A stretch of 64,000 bases of DNA, taken from NCBI RefSeq assembly GCF_900094545.1, contig NZ_FMAH01000005.1, positions 153,353 through 217,352 of the forward strand, given 5' to 3'. Source of the stretch: Martinezella miluonensis. GTDB lineage: Bacteria; Pseudomonadota; Alphaproteobacteria; Rhizobiales; Rhizobiaceae. This document shows, one piece after another, positions 20,987-29,998 of the stretch (the stretch's first letter is position 1; every line of letters begins with the position of its first letter). Under the pieces are notes generated by a model that was not told the DNA's origin, searched no databases, and was given only the letters and a program-made list of their open reading frames with translations. Made by a program: the position numbers and the translations under genes.

Positions 20987-21927
20987 TGGCCCGCCTCCTG
21001 CGCCGGTACGAGCGCCGGCGTGTCATCCTTTGCGGGCTTAGCCGCCGCGGAGCGACGGTCGCTACGGCTGTAATGACGCTCGATGTAGCTCTGGCCGATG
21101 TTCAACACCGAGGTGATCAGCAGATACCAGATCACTGCGACCAGCAGCATCGGGACCACTTCGAAGGTGCGGTTGTAGATCGACTGCACGGAGTAGAGCA
21201 GGTCGGCCATTGCGATGACGCTGACGAGCGAGGTCGCCTTGATCATGCTGATGAGCTGGTTGCCCGTCGGCGGCACGATGGAGCGCATGGCCTGCGGGAT
21301 GATGATGCGGCGCAGAGCGCGGATGCGGGTCATGCCGAATGCCTCGGCGGTTTCGAACTGGCCCCTGTCGACCGAAAGCAGGCCGCCGCGGATGATCTCG
21401 GCCATGTAAGCCGCTTCGTTGAGCGCCAGGCCGGCGATCGCTGCCGTCATCGGGCTGATGACGGAATTCGTGTCCCAGCTGGCGAAGGTCGGGCCGAAAG
21501 GGATGCCGATCGACAATGTCGGGAAGAGTGTAGAGAGATTGTACCAGAAGATCAGCTGCACGAGCAGCGGCGTGCCGCGGAAGAACCAGATGAACAGGGA
21601 AGCAAGCGAGCTTGCCAGCGTGTCCTTCGATAGCCGGGCGATCGCTAGCAATAGGCCGAGCACGATGCCGAGGGCCATGGCGACGACGGTCAGCCCAAGC
21701 GAAACATAGAGGCCGTCGATGACAACGGGGTCGAAGAAATACTGGGCGACGACATGCCAGCCGAAGTTTTCGTTATGGGCGATTGACCAGGCGCAATAGG
21801 CTGCGATCAACAGCGTTACAACCCAGGCCGCCACACGGCCCTTCGGGAACGGTGTGTGGGCATTCGCCACATCCCGCTCCGCCGCATCGCCAGATGGCGA
21901 TGCGATGTTTCCGGTATTCGTGCTCAT
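20983..21927 (-). CDS. amino acid ABC transporter permease
   Basis: 314 residues, longer than the common 220-250 because of an N-terminal extension with its own membrane segment ([17 protein letters not shown]). The HisM/GlnP-type core has five or so membrane segments and the cytoplasmic [21 protein letters not shown] coupling loop. Only one permease gene is present, so the channel is presumably a homodimer. Overlaps both neighbours by 4 bases. Confidence 0.93.
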   Translation of the reverse strand: MSTNTGNIASPSGDAAERDVANAHTPFPKGRVAAWVVTLLIAAYCAWSIAHNENFGWHVVAQYFFDPVVIDGLYVSLGLTVVAMALGIVLGLLLAIARLSKDTLASSLASLFIWFFRGTPLLVQLIFWYNLSTLFPTLSIGIPFGPTFASWDTNSVISPMTAAIAGLALNEAAYMAEIIRGGLLSVDRGQFETAEAFGMTRIRALRRIIIPQAMRSIVPPTGNQLISMIKATSLVSVIAMADLLYSVQSIYNRTFEVVPMLLVAVIWYLLITSVLNIGQSYIERHYSRSDRRSAAAKPAKDDTPALVPAQEAGQ

Positions 21928-22814
21928 TTTGGCAATATCCCGCCAAGATTAATACCGGGTTCCTTGATCATGTTGTTCTCAAGGCCCCATTTCTTCATGA
22001 TGGCGGCATAGGTGCCATTGTCCATCAGAACCTTGACGGCATCCTTGAGAATCGGTCCGAGCGGCGAGCCTTTCGGCACGACGGCGCCCTGATAGAGATC
22101 TTCGAAACCGTTCTTCTGGCCGACGCCGGTCAGCTCCAGCTGACCGTTTGCCTGCGAGACGAAATAGGTGAGCGGTGCCTGCGAGGAGAAGAAGGCGTCG
22201 GAACGCTTGGAGCGGACGGCGAGGATCGAGCTTGGCTGGTCGGTGAAGGACTGGACCTCGATCGCACCCTTGCCGCCGGTCTTGCACTTCTCGGCCTGCA
22301 CCTGGATGACCTTTTCGGCCGAGCCGCCGGCCATGACGGCGATGCGCTGGCCGCAGGCGCTATCAAGCGAGGTGATGCTCTTTGGGTTGCCTTTCTGGAC
22401 GGCGAAGACGACGAACTCCTGCACCCAGTCGACGAAGTCATTGGCCTCCTCGCGGCTCTTGAAATCGCCGATCGGGCCGAAGGCGAACTGATAGCGGCCA
22501 GAATTGATGCCTGCGAGAATGGCAGGCAGGCCGCTGACGCTCTCATGCTCGATCTTCACACCGAGCACCTCGCCGATCGCATCGGTCAGATCGGCGCTGG
22601 CGCCGGTCAACTTGGTACCGGTGACGATTTCATAGGGAGGGAACGAGCCGTTGTTGACTGAAATCATTTTGCCTGATGTGCGAATGGCTTCCGGCAGCTT
22701 GGCCTGCAGATCCTTGTTGATCGAAAGTTTCGGCAAGCTGGCATCCTGCGCAAAGGCCGAGCCCCACATCATCAGGCTTGCCACGGCGAGGTAGCTCATT
22801 TTCTTCAGCGACAT
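21924..22814 (-). CDS. amino-acid-type ABC transporter substrate-binding protein
   Basis: 296 residues. Signal peptide MSLKKMSYLAVASLMMWGSAFAQ, then a family 3 solute-binding fold (NNGSFPPYEIV, GASADLTDAIGEVLGVKIE). Two cysteines (ACGQR and AEKCK) could form a disulfide. Start at 22814 because AGGGGA is then 7 bases upstream; the ATG at 22820 abuts it. Ligand unknown. Overlaps the permease by 4 bases. Confidence 0.92.
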   Translation of the reverse strand: MSLKKMSYLAVASLMMWGSAFAQDASLPKLSINKDLQAKLPEAIRTSGKMISVNNGSFPPYEIVTGTKLTGASADLTDAIGEVLGVKIEHESVSGLPAILAGINSGRYQFAFGPIGDFKSREEANDFVDWVQEFVVFAVQKGNPKSITSLDSACGQRIAVMAGGSAEKVIQVQAEKCKTGGKGAIEVQSFTDQPSSILAVRSKRSDAFFSSQAPLTYFVSQANGQLELTGVGQKNGFEDLYQGAVVPKGSPLGPILKDAVKVLMDNGTYAAIMKKWGLENNMIKEPGINLGGILPK

Positions 22815-22861
22815 GTTCATTCCCCTTTTTTGCTTTGTGTCTCTGATTTTTCAGTCGATGA

Positions 22862-23839
22862 TCAGGCAGCGCTCGTCCGGCTGCCGTCGACGTCGAACGG
22901 GAAAAGTTCCTCCGGCGTCATCAGGCGCGGCAGGATACCCTGCACATGCAATTCCCCAGCGAAGTCGGCGATCATCTTGCGGTTGGCGGCAAAGCCGCTC
23001 GCATCCCAACCCTCGGGCAGCTCGGATGCCGATTTCAACAGCTCGTCGAGCATGAAAGGCGTCGTGTCGGCATATTTGCGCCGCTTGCTCAGCCAGATGC
23101 GCTGCGATTCATCGAGGAGGGCACTCAATTCGGCGACGACCCAGGGATGCTCGGCGACGATGTCAGCCTTCAATCCGATCAGGTGCATGCCTGGTACATA
23201 GCCCACATCGGCAAAATAGCGATGTTCGGCGGCGCGGAAATCCGAAAGGACCTGACGGAAACCGGAATTGCCGGCAAAATAACCATCCGGCATGAAGGGT
23301 GTGAAGATTGCGTCGAGCAGGCCTTCCTTCAGCAGATCGACCATCGGTCTCTCGCCGGGTGCTGCCTCGATCCGGCCGGGACGGCCGAAACCGTCGAGGC
23401 GATCGGTGATCGGATGGGCTTCGGTGAGGCGGCCGGCATACCACATGGCATCCTCGACGCCGACGCCTTCTCGGCGAAGTGCGGCGCGTGTCCAGGTGTT
23501 ACCCGAGTCGCGCCAGCCGGTGACGCCGATGCGCTTGCCTGCCAGCTGAGCAAAGCTCGTGATCGGGCTGTTCTTCGTGGTGATGACACAGCGATGGCGG
23601 AAGCCGCGCATGATGAAGTTCGGCATGCCGACCACGCTCTCGTCGCCATCGATGCGCATCTGCGTATAGCGGCTGAACGAGGTTTCAGCTGCGTCATAGG
23701 CGTCGCTCTTGCCGACATGCGAGATCAGCGTGCCGACCCGGTCGACCTTGAGGTCGAGTTTCGGGGAGGAGACATCGCCGAGGACCAAAGGCGTAATGTA
23801 GTCCCAGTCGCGGAGGGCAAGGCGGAGAGTAAGGGGCAT
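22862..23839 (-). CDS. 4,5-dihydroxyphthalate decarboxylase-like / periplasmic-binding-fold protein
   Basis: 325 residues with a type 2 periplasmic-binding fold but no signal peptide, so it is probably cytoplasmic. RDWDYITPLVLGDV, FRHRCVITT and LAGKRIGVTGWRDSGNTW match the 4,5-dihydroxyphthalate decarboxylase group, whose members are enzymes as well as presumed binding proteins. First gene of the operon with an ABC importer and an amidohydrolase, divergent from a MocR regulator. Start at MPLTLR; the longer open frame upstream overlaps the regulator. Role unproven. Confidence 0.75.
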   Translation of the reverse strand: MPLTLRLALRDWDYITPLVLGDVSSPKLDLKVDRVGTLISHVGKSDAYDAAETSFSRYTQMRIDGDESVVGMPNFIMRGFRHRCVITTKNSPITSFAQLAGKRIGVTGWRDSGNTWTRAALRREGVGVEDAMWYAGRLTEAHPITDRLDGFGRPGRIEAAPGERPMVDLLKEGLLDAIFTPFMPDGYFAGNSGFRQVLSDFRAAEHRYFADVGYVPGMHLIGLKADIVAEHPWVVAELSALLDESQRIWLSKRRKYADTTPFMLDELLKSASELPEGWDASGFAANRKMIADFAGELHVQGILPRLMTPEELFPFDVDGSRTSAA

Positions 23840-23878
23840 GAAATTCACTCGCGGGAAAACTTGTTTTCTAAGTGAGTA

Positions 23879-23924
23879 AATGTTCAATATGTGCCGATCA
23901 AATGTTATTACGTTATTGAACATT
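23879..23924. promoter_or_regulatory. MocR operator candidate, perfect 11-bp inverted repeat
   Basis: AATGTTCAATA (23879-23889) and TATTGAACATT (23914-23924) are exact reverse complements, 35 bases centre to centre. They lie in the 100-base gap between the decarboxylase-like gene and the MocR gene, and a partial third copy, AATGTTATT, lies at 23900-23908. Best explained as paired MocR-binding sites controlling both directions. Confidence 0.7.
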
Positions 23925-23939
23925 AAAAGTGGCGCAGGA

Positions 23940-25268
23940 ATGAGCGGAAATCGAGACGCGGCGTGGTTTGCCGAAAAATTGAACGATCGGACAATCCGTG
24001 GCATCGCACTGGAGACGAGCGCGCTCATTCGCGCCGGCGCGCTGCCTGTTGGTACGAAGTTGCCGCCAATCCGCGATCTCGCATTCGCGCTCGGGATAAG
24101 CCCGGCGACCCTGTCCGAAGCATGGAGCGAGCTCCGGCGTCAGAAGATCATCAGCGGCCGCGGCCGGAACGGTACATGGGTCAGCGGCGATCGCTTCGTT
24201 GCCCAGCCGGCGCGGCTCGCCAGCGTCGGTGATTATGGCTACGACGCCCTGAACCTCACGGCGGCCGTTCCCGACGTTAAGCTGCTGCCGAAACTGGAAG
24301 CGGCCATGGCCTATGGCGCATCAGCCGAAAATCTCAACAGCTATGAGCGCAGCCGTATCCTGCCGGAACTGGAAGAGCAGGTCAGGACGACCTGGCCCTA
24401 CGAACCGGAGGCGTTCCTGGCGACCAATGGCGGCTACAACGCCGTCTATACCCTGATCAATGCGCTCGTCATGCCGGGCGCTGCCGTTGCGATCGAAGAC
24501 CCGACCGGCATGCGCCTTCTCGATATTCTCGAGGATCGTGGTGCACGCATCATTCCGGTAAAATGCGATGAGGAGGGCCCGCTGCCGTCTTCGCTGGAGG
24601 AGGCGCTGAAATATCGCCCGGTCGCTTTCATCTTTCAGCCGCGCATCCATGCCGTCACTGGTCAGAGTGTGAGCGCGGCGCGCATGGCAAGCATGGCCGA
24701 GATTCTTCGGGACAAGGACACATTGATCGTGGAGGACGATGGTATCGCCGATATCTCGACGGCGCCGCGCCATTCGATGGGACATCTCTATCCCGATCGC
24801 GTCATCCATGTCCTCTCTTACTCGAAGACGCATGGGCCGGATCTGCGGCTTGCGGTGCTGTCGAGTTCGCGGGCGATCGTCGATCAGATCCAGTCCTATC
24901 GCAGCTTCAGCTCCGGCTGGACGAGCCGAATTCTCCAGGCGGCCGTTGCCTGGTTGCTGCGGGATGAGGCAACGGCGGTATGCCTCGATCATGCCCGGCA
25001 AATCTACCGGGGGCGTCGGGCCGGCCTGATCGACGCTCTCGGCGAGCGCGGCGTGGAAGCGCGACATGGGGGCGGACTATGCGCCTGGATACCCGTATCG
25101 TCAGAGCCTTTCGCAATGGTAACGCTTGCGGCGCGGGGCATTGCCGTGCATCCCGGCGCCAAGTTTTCGATCCTGCCCAGCAGCCATTTGCGCGTCGCGA
25201 CGGCCAATCTCTCGGAACGGCGCAAAGAGGTTGCGGACGCAATCGCACTGGCCGCAGTTCATACCTGA
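23940..25268 (+). CDS. MocR-type regulator (GntR helix-turn-helix with aminotransferase-like domain)
   Basis: 442 residues. An N-terminal GntR winged helix (about 20-80: GTKLPPIRDLAFALGISPATLSEAWSELRRQKII) is joined to a fold-type I aminotransferase domain. The PLP lysine is in SYSKTHGPDLRLA and the Asp/Asn cofactor contacts are recognisable, so PLP binding is expected. Start at MSGNRD with GCAGGA upstream. Divergent from the ABC/amidohydrolase operon; likely senses an amino compound through PLP. Confidence 0.9.
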   Translation: MSGNRDAAWFAEKLNDRTIRGIALETSALIRAGALPVGTKLPPIRDLAFALGISPATLSEAWSELRRQKIISGRGRNGTWVSGDRFVAQPARLASVGDYGYDALNLTAAVPDVKLLPKLEAAMAYGASAENLNSYERSRILPELEEQVRTTWPYEPEAFLATNGGYNAVYTLINALVMPGAAVAIEDPTGMRLLDILEDRGARIIPVKCDEEGPLPSSLEEALKYRPVAFIFQPRIHAVTGQSVSAARMASMAEILRDKDTLIVEDDGIADISTAPRHSMGHLYPDRVIHVLSYSKTHGPDLRLAVLSSSRAIVDQIQSYRSFSSGWTSRILQAAVAWLLRDEATAVCLDHARQIYRGRRAGLIDALGERGVEARHGGGLCAWIPVSSEPFAMVTLAARGIAVHPGAKFSILPSSHLRVATANLSERRKEVADAIALAAVHT

Positions 25269-25277
25269 ACGACGGTG

Positions 25278-26348
25278 CTACCGGCTCGACGCCGCGCCCG
25301 CACCTTTAGGCGCCTCCTTCCCGGGTGAGGCATATTTGACCAGGACTGTCGCGAGCTTTGCCGAGATGAGAGCGATGATGGAAATCGCAACGAGATAGAT
25401 CGCGATATAGACGGGATGCGGCAGTTGCGCATCACGCATCAGGTGCCCGTAGATCTCGGTAAAGCCACGATGGCACATATAGATCGGGTAGGAGAGATAG
25501 CCGAGAAAAATGCCGAGCCGCTGCAGCTTGGCCGGCAATTCGAGCATCGTACCGGCAAGGACGACGAGCGGTGAGACCAGGATGCAGAACACCAGCGCAT
25601 ATTTCAGCGAGTAGGTGGGCAGAAATAGCAGGATGCAGATCGCCGCAATGGGCAGCAGGGCGGCATAGCTGTTCACCGTCCGGCCGGGCGCGGTTCGGCT
25701 TCGCAACCGATAGATGATCATTCCAAGGGTGAAAGAGAAGAAGACGCGGGCAAAGCCGCCATCCACCGATCGCCATTCCCAGCCGAGATCGAGCGATTTG
25801 TGGAAGAAAACCGAGCCGATCAGCATCGCCAGGGATACGGCGGCGATGAGGATGAGGCTTCGCGTTTTCAGCCTGAACAGCACGAGCGCGAATACGAGAT
25901 TGGCCAGCAGCTCCCAAAACAGCGACCAGGCCGGGCCATTCAGCGGATAGAGCGGCCAGATATCTCCCGCCGATCGGGTCAGAAAGCTCGGGGAAGGCAG
26001 CATGAAGACGGTCGACAAAATGCTCGCACCAAGATCGGCCCGCCCGATGCCTGCTGCCTGCCAGTGCAGCAGCAACTGCACGAGACCGAAGACGCTGCCG
26101 ATCAGGAAGAGCGGATAGAGGCGCGCGTAGCGTGCCTTCATGAAAGCCAGCATTGTCATGCCGCTCGCGAGCTTTTCGCCATAGGCCCTGGCGATGACGA
26201 AGCCGCTGAGCACGAAGAAGAAGTCGACAGCGATATAGGCCGAAGGAGCATAGGGCCTGTCCAAGTGATAGACGACAACGGCGAATGCCGCGAGGCCACG
26301 CATCGCATCCAGGGCGGCATATCTATGTCTTGTATTGTCAGCCGTCAT
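25278..26348 (-). CDS. acyltransferase family 3 membrane protein
   Basis: 356 residues with about ten membrane segments. N-terminal RYAALDAMRGLAAFAVVVYHL carries the conserved Arg and His of the family, followed by DFFFVLSGFVIARAYGEKL. Such proteins O-acetylate or otherwise acylate surface polysaccharides (NodX, ExoZ, OafA type). Last of three envelope genes in one direction, with 38 bases to the glycosyltransferase. Confidence 0.9.
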   Translation of the reverse strand: MTADNTRHRYAALDAMRGLAAFAVVVYHLDRPYAPSAYIAVDFFFVLSGFVIARAYGEKLASGMTMLAFMKARYARLYPLFLIGSVFGLVQLLLHWQAAGIGRADLGASILSTVFMLPSPSFLTRSAGDIWPLYPLNGPAWSLFWELLANLVFALVLFRLKTRSLILIAAVSLAMLIGSVFFHKSLDLGWEWRSVDGGFARVFFSFTLGMIIYRLRSRTAPGRTVNSYAALLPIAAICILLFLPTYSLKYALVFCILVSPLVVLAGTMLELPAKLQRLGIFLGYLSYPIYMCHRGFTEIYGHLMRDAQLPHPVYIAIYLVAISIIALISAKLATVLVKYASPGKEAPKGAGAASSR

Positions 26349-26386
26349 GGGTTGAGACCTCGTTGGGTAACAGCGACGCTTGTGTC

Positions 26387-27202
26387 CTATCCGGCCGCGT
26401 GAGCACCGAAGAATTCATTTCGCAGGTTCTGATCCAACGGACGGACGCGCGAGAGATTGGCCAAGAGCTGGCGGGGGCGGCGCAGCACCGATGCATTCAG
26501 AAAATGCGTCCGGATAAGGTTGGAGGACTTACTGTGAGCGCCGCTGTGTCCGACCCGGTAGATGGCGCCGCGGAAGGGAAGCGACCCAAGCGGATGACCG
26601 GCGTCCGCAAGTATCTTGCCGATGCGCACATGGCTGCCGAGCATCGACTTGATGTAGTCGACATCGGCGTCCTCGAAGGTTGCCGGAAGCCCATAGAGGT
26701 CTGAGCGGATGATCAGCGAGGTGCCGCAGAAATTGGCAAAGTCATTGTGATGCAGCAGTAGCCGGCCGCCCTCGTTCCAGAGATAGCCGCGGTCGATCTT
26801 CCAGCCATTGGCGTTGCTGTTCCTGCCGGCAAACTCGACGATATTGGCGCTGACGAAATCATCGTCGTCGACGATCATGAAGAAGCGCGTGTCGCGGGCG
26901 GAAAGCATGCCGCTCAGCACCCGGCGCCCTTTGTCCAGCCGGAAGGCGTCATAGACCTTTTCCCGGTCGGCGCCGTTGATGTCGTGCAGCTGGTTTGGCG
27001 GAAATGAGACGCGCTCGACGGAGAATTTCGGCGGCAGGTCCGGCAGGTCGGCGCCCTCATTGGCGACGATCACGCCGCGCCAGTCGCCGTTGGACTGTCC
27101 GGAAATCGAGGCGATCGTTTGAGACAGCCGGCTTTTCAGCGAAGGCCAGTCATTGGAATTGGCCTGATGGCGAACCGGGATGATGAAAGTAACCAGTGTC
27201 AT
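26387..27202 (-). CDS. glycosyltransferase family 2-like protein
   Basis: 271 residues. N-terminal VTFIIPVRHQANSNDW, then FFMIVDDDDFVS (the DXD-type nucleotide-sugar site) and a GT-A-like layout. It resembles putative glycosyltransferases of the galactosyltransferase-like group. Start at MTLVTF; the open frame runs 46 codons further but is basic and not conserved. Donor and acceptor unknown; the flanking flippase and acyltransferase suggest surface polysaccharide assembly. Confidence 0.8.
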   Translation of the reverse strand: MTLVTFIIPVRHQANSNDWPSLKSRLSQTIASISGQSNGDWRGVIVANEGADLPDLPPKFSVERVSFPPNQLHDINGADREKVYDAFRLDKGRRVLSGMLSARDTRFFMIVDDDDFVSANIVEFAGRNSNANGWKIDRGYLWNEGGRLLLHHNDFANFCGTSLIIRSDLYGLPATFEDADVDYIKSMLGSHVRIGKILADAGHPLGSLPFRGAIYRVGHSGAHSKSSNLIRTHFLNASVLRRPRQLLANLSRVRPLDQNLRNEFFGAHAAG

Positions 27203-27296
27203 GACGCGCCCTTTTGACAGGAGGTACGGCTGTTTCGGAAGCTGAAGAGGCGTTGCCGGTTCAAGTCTTGCTTCGATCCGGCGTCCGCGACGGCTG

Positions 27297-28787
27297 CTAT
27301 TGGGTTCTTGCGCGGCGACCCTGCAGGGTCGTGCGCACAAGAAAGAGGATCCTTTCCCTGCATAGAAGAAAGATCAGGGCCGAATAGGTGATGCCGCCGA
27401 CGAGGATCTCGGTGACGAGACGGGCGGCCATGGACCAGTCGCTCAAGGCCGACGATGTTGCCAAGACTGCGACGAGCATGCCGAGATAGGCCGCGATCGG
27501 CCTCAGGAACTGGCCGAAATATTCAGGGATGCTCAGCCCGATCAAACGGGAGACCATCCACAGCGTCGCCGGCCAAAGCATCAGCACTTCGAGCATCAGC
27601 GCAAAGACGATGGTCGAGACGCCATATGGGTAGAGAACAAACACAGTCAGAATGGTGACGATGTTGCGCACCAGCTGGTAGTAGAACCACCAGTCGGATT
27701 TGCCCTGGCTGGTAATCAAGGATGCCTGGATCACGCCGATGCCGCCCATGAGGCCGATCACGCAGAAGAAGCGAACCGGCCAGATGGCCGCCGTCCAGTG
27801 AGCGCCGAAGATCAGCGGAATGGCATCGTCGGCGACGGCTGCGAGCCCCATGAAGGCGGGAAAGGATACCAGCGAGCAGCCGAAGGTCGCCATGAGGAAG
27901 GCTTCGCGGACCTTGTTCTGATCGTGCTGTAGCGACGAGAGCAGCACATGGCTCACCGAGGTCAGGCCGCCGGCAACGACATTGTTGAGCATCTCGTAGA
28001 GCCGCCGGGCAAAATTATAGATACCGAGAGCGGCAGGGCTCACCAGCATGCCGATGATCAGCTGGTCGAGGTTCATGGTCTGCAGGAAGCGGTTGCCGGA
28101 GGCGAAAATGCCGTAATGCAGCAGCTCTTTCAGGCTCGAGAGCTTGATCCGGATGCCGGGCAGCCATTTCGCGCCCCAGAAGGCCGCGATGCAGGCTGCG
28201 GCGGGTGCGGCGATCTGTGCGATCGCAAGCGCCCACAGGCCGAAGCCGGCGAAGATCAGCGACAGGCAGATGACTGCAGAGACGAAGGTGGCGATCGCGG
28301 TACGCACGGCCGCCAGATGAAAGGACATCGTCCTGCCGATCAAGGCATTGGGAACGATGATCATCATGTCGAAGAAGATCTTCAATCCGATAATCGTCAG
28401 CAGGTTGACGATCTCGTCATGGCCGACCCAGTGGGCAACGGTCGGAGACAGTGCAAACAGCGCGGCGTAGAGAATGGCGGCCGAGAAGAAGGAGAGCCAG
28501 AAGACGGTATCGAGATGGCTGCGCCGGATCGACTTCTGCTGGATCAGCGCTTCGCCGAAGGCGGTGGGGCCAAAGCCGGCGGTGAAGCTGACGACGGCGA
28601 AGGCGAGCGCAACGAGGCCGAAATCTTGCGGCAGAAGAAATCGCGACGTGACGACAAAGACGAGACTGTTGAGCGCTGTCGGGATCAGCGTGTCCAGCGC
28701 CGACCAGAATGCGCCCCTCAGCGCGGCGCGCGATCGGTTTTCGCTTAGATGCTCAAAGACGATTTCATCCGCTTCGGAAGCCAGCAA
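27297..28787 (-). CDS. polysaccharide flippase (Wzx/PST family)
   Basis: About 496 residues with 12-14 membrane segments, oligosaccharide flippase family (ALRGAFWSALDTLIPT, FGEALIQQKSIRRSHLDTVFW). It would move lipid-linked repeat units across the inner membrane. The start is uncertain: a TTG at 28787 follows AAGGCGAGG at good spacing, while the ATG at 28838 has no site and adds a basic stretch. Head of the envelope cluster. Confidence 0.85.
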   Translation of the reverse strand: MLASEADEIVFEHLSENRSRAALRGAFWSALDTLIPTALNSLVFVVTSRFLLPQDFGLVALAFAVVSFTAGFGPTAFGEALIQQKSIRRSHLDTVFWLSFFSAAILYAALFALSPTVAHWVGHDEIVNLLTIIGLKIFFDMMIIVPNALIGRTMSFHLAAVRTAIATFVSAVICLSLIFAGFGLWALAIAQIAAPAAACIAAFWGAKWLPGIRIKLSSLKELLHYGIFASGNRFLQTMNLDQLIIGMLVSPAALGIYNFARRLYEMLNNVVAGGLTSVSHVLLSSLQHDQNKVREAFLMATFGCSLVSFPAFMGLAAVADDAIPLIFGAHWTAAIWPVRFFCVIGLMGGIGVIQASLITSQGKSDWWFYYQLVRNIVTILTVFVLYPYGVSTIVFALMLEVLMLWPATLWMVSRLIGLSIPEYFGQFLRPIAAYLGMLVAVLATSSALSDWSMAARLVTEILVGGITYSALIFLLCRERILFLVRTTLQGRRARTQ

Positions 28788-28929
28788 TCGTATACCTCGC
28801 CTTCTGGATTTTCGACCGACGCAGGCGCTACCCGGCATCGGCCAATTGCCGCTCCGCTATCTTTCGATGGATCGGGCGGCGTTCTGGAGGCTTGATCTAG
28901 GCCAGCTCTTCGATTTGTCTAGGGACGAT

Positions 28930-28944
28930 TGTTGCATTGCAACA
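28930..28944. promoter_or_regulatory. palindrome TGTTGCA-T-TGCAACA upstream of the flippase operon
   Basis: A perfect 7+1+7 dyad in the 160-base gap between the J-domain gene stop and the flippase start, about 140 bases before the latter. Operator-like by symmetry and position; regulator unknown. Confidence 0.4.
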
Positions 28945-28999
28945 TTACATTGCCAAAAAGTTTCTGCGATCGAGATAAACGCGAATGCTCACCGCATCG

Positions 29000-29632
29000 T
29001 CACTGTGCGGCGGAGCGAACCTTGGGTGCCTCATCCCATTCGATGTCGGGCGCGAGTTCGGCGTCGTCGTCGGGCTCGTTCATGACATAGAGATAGCCGT
29101 CGAGCATATCGCAGGCGCGTTCACTGGCGCCGATCTTTGCTTCCGTTTCGCTGATTGCAGTGGCGATCGCCTTGATGCGTGCGCGCAGCATGTGGCCGAC
29201 CACATCCTTGCCCGGGCGCTTTCCGAGACGGTCGAGATGAAGGCCGATGCGGTTGGAGTGACGCTCCAGCTCGCTCTTGCTGAAATGCGCCTTGCGGATC
29301 TCCTCGAGCAGAGCCGCCCGCATCTTGGCGACGGGATCGAAGGTGCCGGGCTCGCGCTCGTCGAGGACCATTTCGGTGATAAGCTTTTCGATGGCAACCA
29401 GCGCCTGAAGATCGACGGCGTCCGTCAATTCGACATCGTAGCCGGTGTCGTCGAACACTTTGCGGCGCGTGGGGTCGAGAAGCAGCTCGTAGGCCTTCTG
29501 CAATTGCGAGAAGGCATCCGTGTCCCCGCCTGAATCCGGATGTGCCGCCTTTGCCCGCTTGCGATAGGCCGCCTTGATCTGCTCTTCGCCCGCATCGCGT
29601 GCAACGCCGAGAATATCGTAGGGATCAGTCAC
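29000..29632 (-). CDS. J-domain (DnaJ-like) protein
   Basis: 210 residues. The first 65 residues form a J domain (DPYDILGVARDAGEEQIKAAYRKRAKAAHPDSGG) with the HPD motif that stimulates Hsp70 ATPase. No G/F region, zinc finger or DnaJ C-terminal domain; the rest is charged and helical and is not recognised. It is a type III J protein, a client-specific partner of DnaK. Confidence 0.88.
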   Translation of the reverse strand: MTDPYDILGVARDAGEEQIKAAYRKRAKAAHPDSGGDTDAFSQLQKAYELLLDPTRRKVFDDTGYDVELTDAVDLQALVAIEKLITEMVLDEREPGTFDPVAKMRAALLEEIRKAHFSKSELERHSNRIGLHLDRLGKRPGKDVVGHMLRARIKAIATAISETEAKIGASERACDMLDGYLYVMNEPDDDAELAPDIEWDEAPKVRSAAQ

Positions 29633-29998
29633 TCCAGCTCCTGCCGCCGCTTCGTCCTGTCTCGGGGGCCAAGCCCCTCATTGTTGGTTTCACTGGCAGG
29701 CAAATAAGTCCGCCATCGGGCCGTTCCTGTCCGCCTAGGGAAATCTTTGTACCATCACAACGGCGGAGTTTGGACAAAAACTGCTTCTTGTCAAAGCCGA
29801 TGCGGAGTCTTCTGTGGAGGATGGTCGCGATTGTCAAGCAACCCATCAGCGTTTCGTTTCTCGATCGCACCGGGGTGGTCAGGTGCCAAGCTGCCTCTGC
29901 CAGGGCACAAGGTGCAGGCCCACTCTTGCGGGCCGCGGCACGAAAAACCCCGCCTCCGCAAGCGGAAACGGGGCTTTTGGCTGTTATGAGCTTCGACG
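29633..29998. other. intergenic region with the degP terminator
   Basis: 366 bases between the J-domain gene and the DegP-type gene, both on the minus strand. It holds the DegP terminator at 29943-29978 and presumably the J-domain promoter. No convincing coding frame. Confidence 0.5.
29943..29978 (-). terminator. intrinsic terminator of the DegP-type gene
   Basis: A 12-bp stem (29948-29959 with 29962-29973, two G-T pairs) around a two-base turn, followed on the minus strand by TTTTT. It begins 21 bases beyond the protease stop codon; the run AGCCCC...GGGGTTTTT is textbook. Confidence 0.85.
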
